Assembly: GCF_028598805.1 (NCBI RefSeq)
Contig: NZ_JAQRFI010000030.1
Span: 1 to 58,972, forward strand
DNA length: 58,972 nucleotides
Source of the DNA: Xenorhabdus yunnanensis
GTDB taxonomy: Bacteria; Pseudomonadota; Gammaproteobacteria; Enterobacterales; Enterobacteriaceae
Direction of reading: 5' to 3'
Both the position numbers and the translations under genes were made by a program. Shown here piece after piece: positions 38,620-47,646 of the stretch. Each line of letters begins with the position of its first letter. Positions within the stretch are counted from its first letter, which is position 1. Below the pieces are notes generated by a model. That model was not told the origin of the DNA. It worked only from the letters and a program-made list of their open reading frames with translations, and ran no database searches.

Positions 38620-39875
38620 TGACTCAGGAAAAAAATACCCAAAATATACATGCTGTACTTTCTGGTGACACTCAGGATAATCCATTAGTTACTGCCGCAA
38701 ACCCTTTATTAAACAGTATTCCACTGATTCGTCATTCCACCACGCACCCTGATCCAATAGACCTGCGGCAAAAATTGATCGATGACATTCGCAGTTTTGA
38801 GCTGAAATGCCAACACGCCAAACTTCCTTATGAAGTCATCATTGGGGCGCGCTACTGTCTATGCACAACATTGGATGAAGCAGCAGCACTGACTCCTTGG
38901 GGGACTCGCAGTGTTTGGTCTACCAGTGGATTGCTGGTCACGTTTCACAATGAAACGTGGGGAGGTGAGAAATTTTTCCAGTTATTGGCCACATTATCTC
39001 AAAAACCTAAAGAGAATTTGTTATTGCTGGAACTCATTAATTTTTGTCTCCAGCTTGGGTTTGAAGGGCGTTACCGTATTATGGATAATGGACACTCTCA
39101 ATTGGAAACCTTGAAACAACGCCTGTTCCAGTTAATTCATTCAGTTCGTGGCTCTTATTCCCCCGAATTGTCACCTACACTACAAAAATCACCCATATTA
39201 CAAAAAACTGTAGCACCGAATAAACGCCGACAATCTCCTTTTCCTATGTGGGTCTATATAATCTTGGTCATTGTTCTGGCGTGTATTTTGTATATCGGGT
39301 TAAATTGGACATTGGGATATATAGCCAAACCATCATTAACGAAAATAGACAAAATCGCAGATATAATAGAAAGAACCAATTTGCCCAATATGTCAGTCGA
39401 TAATCGAATATCTTCCTCCATATTACCAACCCCACACCTGAAAGATATGCTGAGCAACGAAATTGCAGAGGGATTACTGACAGTAAGTGATTCATCTAAT
39501 AAGAGTATCGTCACGTTACAAGGTGATGGGTTATTCAATACGGGGTCATCCCGGATTAGAAACCGTTATTTAAGTGTTATCAAACGTATTGCTGAGGAAA
39601 TGAACCACACTAAGGGGAAAATTTTAGTTATTGGTCATACCGATAATGTTCCTATTAACAACATCTATTACTTATCCAACAACCAATTATCACTCGTTAG
39701 GGCTGACTCTGTAAAAAAAGAGCTTCAGAAATATCTGGATCAACCCGAACGTATAAGTACAGAAGGAAAAGGAGATAGTAATCCGCTATTACCAAATGAT
39801 ACGCCAAGTCATAGAGCCAAAAATAGACGAGTAGAAATCACACTGTTAGTTTCTCCTGTAAATCAGGCTGAGTGA
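38619..39875 (+). CDS. tssL: T6SS inner-membrane protein TssL with OmpA-like peptidoglycan-binding domain
   Basis: 418 residues. The N-terminal IcmH/DotU domain (about 20-190; ARYCLCTTLDEAA, TFHNETWGGEKFFQLL) is cytoplasmic. One transmembrane helix lies at about 211-232. A C-terminal OmpA domain (about 300-415; GHTDNVPINN, LSLVRADSVKKEL, SHRAKNRRVEI) faces the periplasm and binds peptidoglycan. This is the specialised TssL form that needs no separate TagL to anchor the complex. It overlaps tssK and ends 12 nt before tssM. Confidence 0.94.
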   Translation: MTQEKNTQNIHAVLSGDTQDNPLVTAANPLLNSIPLIRHSTTHPDPIDLRQKLIDDIRSFELKCQHAKLPYEVIIGARYCLCTTLDEAAALTPWGTRSVWSTSGLLVTFHNETWGGEKFFQLLATLSQKPKENLLLLELINFCLQLGFEGRYRIMDNGHSQLETLKQRLFQLIHSVRGSYSPELSPTLQKSPILQKTVAPNKRRQSPFPMWVYIILVIVLACILYIGLNWTLGYIAKPSLTKIDKIADIIERTNLPNMSVDNRISSSILPTPHLKDMLSNEIAEGLLTVSDSSNKSIVTLQGDGLFNTGSSRIRNRYLSVIKRIAEEMNHTKGKILVIGHTDNVPINNIYYLSNNQLSLVRADSVKKELQKYLDQPERISTEGKGDSNPLLPNDTPSHRAKNRRVEITLLVSPVNQAE

Positions 39876-39887
39876 GAAAATTGAAAT

Positions 39888-42800
39888 ATGTTAAATGCCA
39901 TTCTTTCTATTTTTACTAATCGGTTAACATGGAATTTCTTCGGAATCACAATCATTTCTTCGATTATCTGGTTTATTGGCCCGATTATTTCCATTGGTAA
40001 TACAGTACCTTTTAAATCAAGTGCGGTACGAATAGTCACCATTTTATTTTTATATCTTATCTGGTTATTCATCCTGTCAATATTTCTCTTATACCAGACA
40101 TGGAGGAACAAAAAACTGTCTACTCAAAAAGTTCCTAATCAATTGAACGAAAACGATAATGAGAGTAAACAGTCAAAATATTCACAATATGCTGCGTTAT
40201 CAGAACACTTTTCTGATGCTCTACGGCTACTGAAAAATGCCTATTTTTATAATCTGGACACTAAATACAAATCAAATAAATATAAACCAAGCAGATACAA
40301 ATCAAACTGGAGAACTTTTTTCAGTCGTCGATATCTATATCAATTACCCTGGTATGTCGTTATCGGTGCTCCTAACTCCGGAAAAACAACCATGCTGGCA
40401 AATTCCGGCCTGCCCTTTCCATTGGCAGAACATTTTGGGAATCTCACTGCGTACAGCATGAAAGAAACGGATAATTGTAACTGGTGGTTCACCAATAATG
40501 CAGTCCTGCTGGATACAACCGGGCGATATACTACTCAAGACACTCTATACGAACAAGATGCTGGTGAATGGAAATATTTTATTAGTCTGTTGAAAAAATA
40601 TCGTACACGTCAACCACTCAATGGAGTCATTCTTACCATTAGCGTGGAAGATTTATTAAATCCATCAAAGAAAGCACGTGATCAACAAGCTTATCTATTA
40701 CGCAGACGTCTGGCGGAATTACATGAACAGTTTAAAATCCAGTTTCCTATTTACGTCATCGTCACCAAAATTGATTTATTGAAAGGATTTAGTGCTTACT
40801 TTAGCCATTTTGATAAAGCACAACGTGATCAAACCTGGGGTTTCAACTTCCCTTGGGATAAAACAGACTGGAGTCTGAACGAAGTTTTTGAGCAACAATT
40901 TTTTGAGCAACAATATAGTTTATTACAAAAACGATTAGATGCGGAATTACCCGATGTTTTATTGCAATTAAATGATCCCCGGCATTGCGCTGAAAGTTAT
41001 TTATTTCCACAAGAATTCGCCGCACTGCGATCATTGATTGCACAGCATCTTGAAATCGCATTCGCTCAATCAAGATTTGACATACCTTATTTACTACGAG
41101 GGCTTTACTTCACTAGCGGAACACAGGGAGGCACATCATTTGATAGCGTGATGGAAAGACTCAATCATAATCTTCAATTACCGACGGATAATGACAGTCA
41201 TTCGCTATCATGGCGAAATAATCAGGTATGTGGAAACAATAAAAACTCACTGGAGCATCCCCCCGTTAGTCAAGCCTATTTTCTGAAAAGTCTGCTGGAA
41301 AATATATCTCAAGAGGCAGGGCTTGCCAGTCAAAATCGTTGGTGGGTATACAGGAATCGTCTACTGAATGGGTTAAGTTATACTGCTCTGGCTGTATTTC
41401 TTGGATTGATGGTCATCTATTTTTTTATCAGTTATAACGACAATAAAAACTACCTAATAAAAGTACAAAATAATATCCAAACTATCTCTAATTCACCTCT
41501 AGATTTAGAAGGTGATTTTAAAAAGAACATCAATAACTATTCTTCTGATATTTATGCCGGGCTACCTATTCTGAATTCTCTGGAAAATTTGGTTATTTCA
41601 CCACCAGACCAGATAGTTCTACCTTATAGTAAACAAATTCATGATGCCTGTAATTTACTGTACTACAAAGCGTTACAAAAATTATTACTACCACAAGTGG
41701 AACAAGCAATAATTTCTCAAATACAACAAGATAACGACAATGATTTGTCTAATAATTATAATATGCTGAAAGCGTATCAGATTTTACATTATACTGGGGA
41801 TAATAAATCTAAATACGACGGTGATTTTTTGTATAATTGGATGATACTATATTTGCAAAAACATCTACCATTAAATATCCAGAAAGAACAGTTAGAACAA
41901 ATAAAGAAACACTTATATAAACTATTTCAATATTCAGTCGTTAAATCACCCTATATTTATCAACTACAACTGGTAAAGGAAAAACAAAAATTATTCAGCA
42001 ACATTTCACCAGCACAGATCGATTATATCCTTCTTAAAAAAGAGCTATCAGATGATCCAAGTTTACCATCTATATACTTAGCAGATCTTACAGTCAATGA
42101 CGATGAACACGCTATTTTACTCACTGGAGATGCATCAGACTCTCAATATATATCAGGAATATTCACTCCCATAGGATATAAAAAATTCAAAGTAATTCTT
42201 GATAAGAAAATATCTAGGTTGAACGATGAAAAAGACTGGGTACTTGGTCGTTATGCAAAAAAATATCCACTAAAAGATATTGCTATTTCAGCATTAGAAT
42301 TTTATATCAATGATTATATGAGATCATGGGATAATTTTTTGTTAAAAATTCATCTTGACAAGGAAAAAGAACACAATTTTAACGAACTAAACTATAAAAT
42401 AAAACTTCTTAATTCAAATAACTCTCCCATACGAAATTTAATAATTAATATCACTAAAAATGTCACTCTAGAGGAAAAGAAAAACAGTGGAAAATCAGGT
42501 GTAATAAGTGATTTATTTAATCATAAAACTAACCCATTTATAAAAATTTCACCTAATCAATTAATACAAGAAGATGCTAAAATCGCATTAGAACAAAAAT
42601 TAAAAAAGCATTTTTCATCATACATTGAATTAACTGAAATTTCTGATAAAAAAAATAATAAAATTGCTTTTGATAAAACACTAAATCAATTTTTTAGTAA
42701 ACTTAGAGAATATGAGATTAAATCTACGCAACAGGGGGAGAAACCAAATCCATTAGATCAATCTTTCATTCAGCTACAAAATAAGGCGAAAGAACTGCCC

Positions 42801-43595
42801 ATACCATTTAATTATATATTTTCTGAATTGTTAAAGGCCGCCACCAGTGATATACAGCACAGTAATTTTGAGAATCTCAGTAACCAACTGGATACAGAAG
42901 TTGGCGATTTTTACAATCAATCTATTGCCAACCGCTATCCTCTGACACGTGAGGCACATGACGATATAAAACCACATGATATGGCACAGATGTTTGCTCC
43001 CCAAACAGGTATCATGGACAGCTTTTTCAGGAAAAATCTGGCAGGAAAAGTCAATATTTCTCAAGCAAACTGGCATTTTATGTCGGGAGAAATAGATGAG
43101 AAAACATCGCCAAAAAGTACAAGTTTTTTGAAAGCATTCCAACAAGCCAAAACCATCCGAGATACCTTGTTTAGTTCTGGATCAACCACACCCTCATTCC
43201 ATGTGATCGTGCATCCGATTAAGATGGATAATAATATATCGAGTATGGAACTGAATGTTGATGGTCAAATATTAAAATATAGCCACGGCCCACAAATTTC
43301 ACAATCATTCAAGTGGCCCGGTCCCAACCATACCAACAATGTTTATATTCAATTGGATTTAGCGGATGGAACAACCTCCAAAGTAAACACTGATGGCCCA
43401 TGGGCACTGAATCGACTGATAGATGAATATACAGACCCTAAACTAAACTCAAGTTCCAGAAATAATGAAACCCAGAAGATAAGATTAAACATTCACGGTC
43501 ATTTCGTATTATTGGGCGTTACTTCAGACAGTACTTATAGCCCGTTTCAACTACCCTATTTCGTTTTTCCTAGCCTAAAAATTCATAATAAATAG
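39888..43595 (+). CDS. tssM: T6SS inner-membrane protein TssM (IcmF)
   Basis: 1235 residues; forms the trans-envelope channel with TssL and TssJ. Two transmembrane helices lie near the start (about 10-30 and 45-70). A cytoplasmic NTPase-like domain follows with Walker A GAPNSGKTT at 160-168, and a third helix at about 493-513 leads to the large periplasmic part. The C-terminal TssJ-binding region is well conserved in style (FAPQTGIMDSFFRKNLAG, WPGPN). The middle periplasmic section (DNA about 41450-42830) is strikingly AT-rich, full of Lys, Asn and Ile, with a sharp return to normal composition near 42836. Confidence 0.94.
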   Translation: MLNAILSIFTNRLTWNFFGITIISSIIWFIGPIISIGNTVPFKSSAVRIVTILFLYLIWLFILSIFLLYQTWRNKKLSTQKVPNQLNENDNESKQSKYSQYAALSEHFSDALRLLKNAYFYNLDTKYKSNKYKPSRYKSNWRTFFSRRYLYQLPWYVVIGAPNSGKTTMLANSGLPFPLAEHFGNLTAYSMKETDNCNWWFTNNAVLLDTTGRYTTQDTLYEQDAGEWKYFISLLKKYRTRQPLNGVILTISVEDLLNPSKKARDQQAYLLRRRLAELHEQFKIQFPIYVIVTKIDLLKGFSAYFSHFDKAQRDQTWGFNFPWDKTDWSLNEVFEQQFFEQQYSLLQKRLDAELPDVLLQLNDPRHCAESYLFPQEFAALRSLIAQHLEIAFAQSRFDIPYLLRGLYFTSGTQGGTSFDSVMERLNHNLQLPTDNDSHSLSWRNNQVCGNNKNSLEHPPVSQAYFLKSLLENISQEAGLASQNRWWVYRNRLLNGLSYTALAVFLGLMVIYFFISYNDNKNYLIKVQNNIQTISNSPLDLEGDFKKNINNYSSDIYAGLPILNSLENLVISPPDQIVLPYSKQIHDACNLLYYKALQKLLLPQVEQAIISQIQQDNDNDLSNNYNMLKAYQILHYTGDNKSKYDGDFLYNWMILYLQKHLPLNIQKEQLEQIKKHLYKLFQYSVVKSPYIYQLQLVKEKQKLFSNISPAQIDYILLKKELSDDPSLPSIYLADLTVNDDEHAILLTGDASDSQYISGIFTPIGYKKFKVILDKKISRLNDEKDWVLGRYAKKYPLKDIAISALEFYINDYMRSWDNFLLKIHLDKEKEHNFNELNYKIKLLNSNNSPIRNLIINITKNVTLEEKKNSGKSGVISDLFNHKTNPFIKISPNQLIQEDAKIALEQKLKKHFSSYIELTEISDKKNNKIAFDKTLNQFFSKLREYEIKSTQQGEKPNPLDQSFIQLQNKAKELPIPFNYIFSELLKAATSDIQHSNFENLSNQLDTEVGDFYNQSIANRYPLTREAHDDIKPHDMAQMFAPQTGIMDSFFRKNLAGKVNISQANWHFMSGEIDEKTSPKSTSFLKAFQQAKTIRDTLFSSGSTTPSFHVIVHPIKMDNNISSMELNVDGQILKYSHGPQISQSFKWPGPNHTNNVYIQLDLADGTTSKVNTDGPWALNRLIDEYTDPKLNSSSRNNETQKIRLNIHGHFVLLGVTSDSTYSPFQLPYFVFPSLKIHNK

Positions 43596-43634
43596 GCAAA
43601 ATGTTGAATCATCAAATAAGGGCAAAAGGTTATT

Positions 43635-44699
43635 ATGAACATTGACGCTTTACTTGAACCGATCAGTACAGAATCTCCTTGTGGAGAAAATTTGGAATAC
43701 GACTCTGAATTTATGTCACTAGAGTACTCCTTACTCGGAAAAGCAGAACAGCAGTTCGGTGATATCACAATTCCGGCAGAGCCGCCCGACTGGAAACTGG
43801 CTGAAAAACAATCCATTAAGCTGTTAAGTCGCACTAAAGACCTACGTATCATCATGGCGCTAACACAATCATGGTTAGAAACACGGGGATTATGTGGCTA
43901 TGCGGATGGACTAAATTTGCTTCAGAAGACGTTAGAACGCTATTGGGAAGAGGTTTGGCCAAAATTAGAATTTGAAGGAGAATATGATCCTTTATTTCGT
44001 CTGAACATACTCGCTGCTATTGAGGATAATTCGCCTCTTTCATTGCAAATGCAACATTCCATTCTGTTGAAAAATATTTCGAAAGATTTATCATTTCTAG
44101 AGGCTTGTTCATTGCTGGATGGAACAATAAGCGAAATTAGCGGCTATATAGGCGGACGTTCTCGGTTGCTGGATGAATTAAAACAACAAATTAGTAGCTC
44201 TGAAGTTTTGGCAGTAATAAGTATTCGTAACCATCTTGTTGTAATACTCGATATTATTAGCCAGAAATTATCAGAAAGCCATGCTCCTAAATTATCTCAG
44301 TTATTAAAACAGTTAAATAAAGTGATTGAGTTTCTCCCCACACCTCAAGAAACAAAAAATAACCCTCAGGAATCATCCCAAAAAAATATTCTTGAATCAG
44401 TATATACGAATACAGAACAAAAAGATCCCGCATCAACGGAAACACTTTCAACGAACAGGATGTCTATTCATTTACATGAAATTGAAGCCAGTAATCGTGA
44501 TGAAGCACGTATGTTATTAGAAAAGGCCAAAAACTATTTTCTCACGCATGAACCCAGTCATCCAGCTCCAATTATGATTGATCGTATTCAGCAGTTAATT
44601 GATCGTAACTTTCTTGACATTGTTTGTGATCTTGCCCCAGACGGATTAAATCAGCTCGCAATTATTTTCGGATTATCTCTCCCAGATAGTCCTGATTAG
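43635..44699 (+). CDS. tssA: T6SS protein TssA (ImpA N-terminal domain)
   Basis: 354 residues. The ImpA_N domain covers about 8-130 (CGENLEYDSEF, PPDWKLAEKQSIKLLSRTKDLRI, YWEEVWPKL). A helical middle and the C-terminal oligomerization domain (RDEARMLLEKAKNYFLTHEPSHPAPIMIDR) follow. TssA primes assembly of the baseplate and of the sheath-tube polymer. AAGG lies 9 nt before the ATG. It comes after tssM with a 39-bp gap. Confidence 0.92.
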   Translation: MNIDALLEPISTESPCGENLEYDSEFMSLEYSLLGKAEQQFGDITIPAEPPDWKLAEKQSIKLLSRTKDLRIIMALTQSWLETRGLCGYADGLNLLQKTLERYWEEVWPKLEFEGEYDPLFRLNILAAIEDNSPLSLQMQHSILLKNISKDLSFLEACSLLDGTISEISGYIGGRSRLLDELKQQISSSEVLAVISIRNHLVVILDIISQKLSESHAPKLSQLLKQLNKVIEFLPTPQETKNNPQESSQKNILESVYTNTEQKDPASTETLSTNRMSIHLHEIEASNRDEARMLLEKAKNYFLTHEPSHPAPIMIDRIQQLIDRNFLDIVCDLAPDGLNQLAIIFGLSLPDSPD

Positions 44700-44707
44700 A
44701 ACTTTAT

Positions 44708-44737
44708 ACAATCTGCCTTAACACAATCTGCCTTAAC
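44708..44737. repeat. Tandem repeat, 2 x 15 bp
   Basis: Two exact copies of ACAATCTGCCTTAAC in the tssA-tssB spacer. Confidence 0.95.
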
Positions 44738-44796
44738 AGATTATTTATACCCCATCAATCTAACTTAGTGACTTAGCTAGTAATGGAGAATTTGTT

Positions 44797-45399
44797 ATGA
44801 AATCCAGTGGACAAAAGTTTATTGCTCGAAATCGTCCCCCACGTGTACAAATTGAATATGACGTCGAACTTTACGGTTCAGAACAAAAAGTTCAATTACC
44901 ATTTGTTATGGGAGTTATGAGTGATTTAGCCGGAAAACCGCTCGAAGCCCTACCCGAAGTTAGTGCCCGAAACTTCATGGAAATTGATATTGATAACTTT
45001 GATGAGCGCATGAAATCAATACAACCTCGGGTTGCTTTTCAGGTAGAAAATACTTTGACAAATGACGGAGAGCTACATATCGAATTAACCTTTGAAAAAA
45101 TGGAAGATTTCCAGCCTGACTCTATTGCTAAAAAAGTGGAACCACTGGCTAAGCTACTGGAAGCACGAACCGAACTTGCAAACTTATTATCCTATATGGA
45201 TGGTAAAAGCGGTGCAGAACAACTGATCGCCGATATCCTGCAAAACCCTGCCCTGCTGAAATCACTGGCCGAAGCACCAAAATCTGCCGAAAGTACTGCT
45301 GATATAGAAAGTACTGCTGATATAGAAAGTACCGCTGATATAGAAAGTACCGCTGATATAGAAAGTGCCACCGAAGAAGGGTCTGAGAATAAGGAGTAA
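44797..45399 (+). CDS. tssB: T6SS sheath small subunit TssB
   Basis: Small subunit of the contractile sheath; forms a heterodimer with TssC. Residues 1-160 are the usual protein (FIARNRPPRVQIEYDVELYG, LPFVMGVMSDLAG, RAELANLLSYMDGKSGAEQLI-type end). After it, residues 165-188 are four copies of ESTADI encoded by a 4 x 18-bp tandem repeat, followed by an acidic end. The tail makes the protein about 30 residues longer than usual. GGAG upstream supports the start; tssC follows after 3 nt. Confidence 0.95.
   Translation: MKSSGQKFIARNRPPRVQIEYDVELYGSEQKVQLPFVMGVMSDLAGKPLEALPEVSARNFMEIDIDNFDERMKSIQPRVAFQVENTLTNDGELHIELTFEKMEDFQPDSIAKKVEPLAKLLEARTELANLLSYMDGKSGAEQLIADILQNPALLKSLAEAPKSAESTADIESTADIESTADIESTADIESATEEGSENKE
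45289..45360. repeat. Tandem repeat, 4 x 18 bp, in the 3' end of tssB
   Basis: Four copies of GAAAGTACYGCTGATATA, differing only at one T/C; units 1-2 carry T and units 3-4 carry C. It is in frame and codes for an acidic hexapeptide repeat. Copy-number changes would alter tail length without frameshift. Confidence 0.95.
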
Positions 45400-45402
45400 T
45401 TA

Positions 45403-46905
45403 ATGAGTACTACTGAACAAGAAACCGAACTTCAGCAAGAACAGGCACCAAAAGAGTATACTCCCGATGAACTGAGTGTATTGCTGAATAAAGAATTCCG
45501 CCCACAAAGCGATCAGGCACGTAGTGCTGTTGAAAACGCAGTAACAACCCTGGCACAACAGGCATTAGAAAATGCAGTTACGGTATCCGGCGACACTTAC
45601 CGCACTATTCAAGCCCTGATTGCCGAAATCGACAGCAAACTATCACAGCAAATCAATAAAGTTCTACATCATGATGAATTTCAGAATCTGGAAGGGGCTT
45701 GGCGTGGTCTGCACTATCTAGTCAATAACACGGAAACCGATGAAATGTTGAAAATCCGTGTAATGTGCATTTCCAAAAAAGAGTTAAGCAGTACACTCAA
45801 ACGTTTCAAAGGTGTCAGTTGGGATCAAAGCCCTATCTTTAAAAAGATCTATGAAGCGGAATATGGTCAGTTTGGTGGTAAACCTTACGGTTGCTTGATT
45901 GGAGATTACTATTTCGATCATACAGCTCCCGATGTTGAGCTTTTGCGTGAAGTCGCACAAATTAGTGCAGCAACGCATTGTCCTTTTATTTCAGGAGCTG
46001 CACCAAGTGTTATACAAATGGATTGTTGGCAAGAGTTATCTAATCCACGGGATCTGACCAAAGTTTTCCAAAATACGGAATATGCCGCTTGGCACAGCTT
46101 ACGTGAATCAGAAGATATTCGCTACGTGGGATTAACCTTACCGAGGTTTCTCTCGCGCCTGCCCTATGGCAGCAAAACGAATCCTGTAGATGATTTTAAT
46201 TTTGAGGAGGATACTGAAGGCCCTACCCACAGTAACTATACATGGGCCAATGCCGCTTATGCTATGGCTGTTAATATCAACCGTTCATTTAAATTGTATG
46301 GTTGGTGTACTTCTATTCGTGGTGTAGAGTCCGGTGGGCTTGTGGAAAATTTGCCTTGTTATGTTTTCCCATCCGATGACGGAGGGGTTGATATGAAATG
46401 CCCCACCGAAATTGCAATTAGTGATCGCCGCGAGGCCGAATTAGCAAAAAATGGTTTTATTCCATTATTACACCGTAAAAATACGGATATGGCGGCATTT
46501 ATTGGCGCACAATCACTTCAGAAACCTACTGAATATTACGATGTAGATGCAACCGCCAACGCTAATCTTTCAGCTCGTTTACCTTATTTATTTGCCTGCT
46601 GCCGTTTTGCCCACTATTTGAAATGTATTGTACGCGATAAAATTGGCTCATTTCAGGAACGCAGCGACATGGAAAATTGGCTCAATAACTGGATTATCAA
46701 TTATGTTGATGGTGATCCGGTAAATTCTTCTCCGGGAACCAAAGCACGAAAACCATTGGCTGCCGCAGAGGTTCAAGTCGAAGAAATCGAAAGTAATCCA
46801 GGATATTATCACGCTAAATTTTTCCTGCGTCCTCATTACCAATTAGAAGGTTTAACGGTTTCTTTACGTCTGGTCTCAAGATTGCCGTCATTAAAAGACA
46901 ATTAA
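45403..46905 (+). CDS. tssC: T6SS sheath large subunit TssC
   Basis: Large subunit of the contractile sheath, 500 residues, close to the usual length. Family segments include LEGAWRGLHYLVNNTETDEMLKIRV, YGCLIGDYYFDH, LPRFLSRLPYG, NITRSFKLYGWC-type text and the C-terminal LRPHYQLEGLTVSLRLVSRLP. The start has AAGGAG 7 nt upstream, 3 nt after tssB. Confidence 0.97.
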   Translation: MSTTEQETELQQEQAPKEYTPDELSVLLNKEFRPQSDQARSAVENAVTTLAQQALENAVTVSGDTYRTIQALIAEIDSKLSQQINKVLHHDEFQNLEGAWRGLHYLVNNTETDEMLKIRVMCISKKELSSTLKRFKGVSWDQSPIFKKIYEAEYGQFGGKPYGCLIGDYYFDHTAPDVELLREVAQISAATHCPFISGAAPSVIQMDCWQELSNPRDLTKVFQNTEYAAWHSLRESEDIRYVGLTLPRFLSRLPYGSKTNPVDDFNFEEDTEGPTHSNYTWANAAYAMAVNINRSFKLYGWCTSIRGVESGGLVENLPCYVFPSDDGGVDMKCPTEIAISDRREAELAKNGFIPLLHRKNTDMAAFIGAQSLQKPTEYYDVDATANANLSARLPYLFACCRFAHYLKCIVRDKIGSFQERSDMENWLNNWIINYVDGDPVNSSPGTKARKPLAAAEVQVEEIESNPGYYHAKFFLRPHYQLEGLTVSLRLVSRLPSLKDN

Positions 46906-46918
46906 TTTTTCAATATCA

Positions 46919-46937
46919 GGAATAGTTTTATTATTCC
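46919..46937 (+). terminator. Weak hairpin after tssC
   Basis: GGAATA…TATTCC with a 7-nt AT loop, 14 nt past tssC. The 185-bp tssC-hcp gap is the largest gap inside the cluster and may hold an hcp promoter, but I see no clear -35/-10 pair. Confidence 0.3.
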
Positions 46938-47090
46938 ATAAAGTACAGTTTCATAACGTACGATTCATAGCGTCATTTTTTATCTTTAATTTCTCATTAA
47001 TATATAACTGCGACCATATTAACTAAACATTATCCTGCATTAAATACTATTTATAAATCATTATCTCACACACAGTTAAGGCATAAATCT

Positions 47091-47576
47091 ATGAATAACA
47101 CACATTCTTTTGTTAAATTTGACGGTATTACAGGTGAAGCTGAAGCTGAGAATTATAAAGGTTGGATCGGTGTCCAATTTATTAGTCGTGCAATAGTTAA
47201 CCCGTCTCTTAACATGGCCGATGTTGGAAGCTGGGGTACAGGTAAAGGCTTTCTCAGTCATTTTATGCTTCATATTAATTATGATAAGGCTATCACCGCC
47301 TTAGAAAAATATGCTGCAAGTGGTAAACATATTCCGAAAACAGAAATTCATACACTTCGCACTGTTGGGGAAAAAGAGCCGACTTTATGGACTAAATACA
47401 CACTTACTGACACTTATATTACTGAAATCAATAGTGGCCAACCTGCTGACAATGTCATCACTGTTGGTCTGGTAATGAAAAAAATTCAGTTCCATTACAA
47501 ACCATCAGATTATAAAGGCACAGCACAGGCTGAAGTCACCTGGGGTTGGGATATAAGTAAACAAAAAGTCGAATAA
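47091..47576 (+). CDS. hcp: T6SS tube protein Hcp (TssD)
   Basis: 161 residues, standard length for the hexameric ring protein that forms the inner tube and is expelled. Typical features are [39 protein letters not shown] and the C-terminal [16 protein letters not shown]. No effector extension. It has an AAGG ribosome-binding site, a 185-bp upstream gap and a strong hairpin directly downstream, as expected for a product needed in large excess. Confidence 0.97.
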   Translation: MNNTHSFVKFDGITGEAEAENYKGWIGVQFISRAIVNPSLNMADVGSWGTGKGFLSHFMLHINYDKAITALEKYAASGKHIPKTEIHTLRTVGEKEPTLWTKYTLTDTYITEINSGQPADNVITVGLVMKKIQFHYKPSDYKGTAQAEVTWGWDISKQKVE

Positions 47577-47592
47577 TCTTATTCAATTAACC

Positions 47593-47619
47593 AATAACCT
47601 CCCCATAGGGGAGGTTATT
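47593..47619 (+). terminator. Strong hairpin between hcp and tagH
   Basis: A perfect 12-bp stem (AATAACCTCCCC / GGGGAGGTTATT) with a 3-nt loop and a following T, 17 nt past hcp. It would end most transcripts after hcp, or protect the hcp 3' end, while leaving less readthrough into tagH-tssEFGH. Confidence 0.8.
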
Positions 47620-47646
47620 TCCCTCCAACAATAGGCATCCATAATT

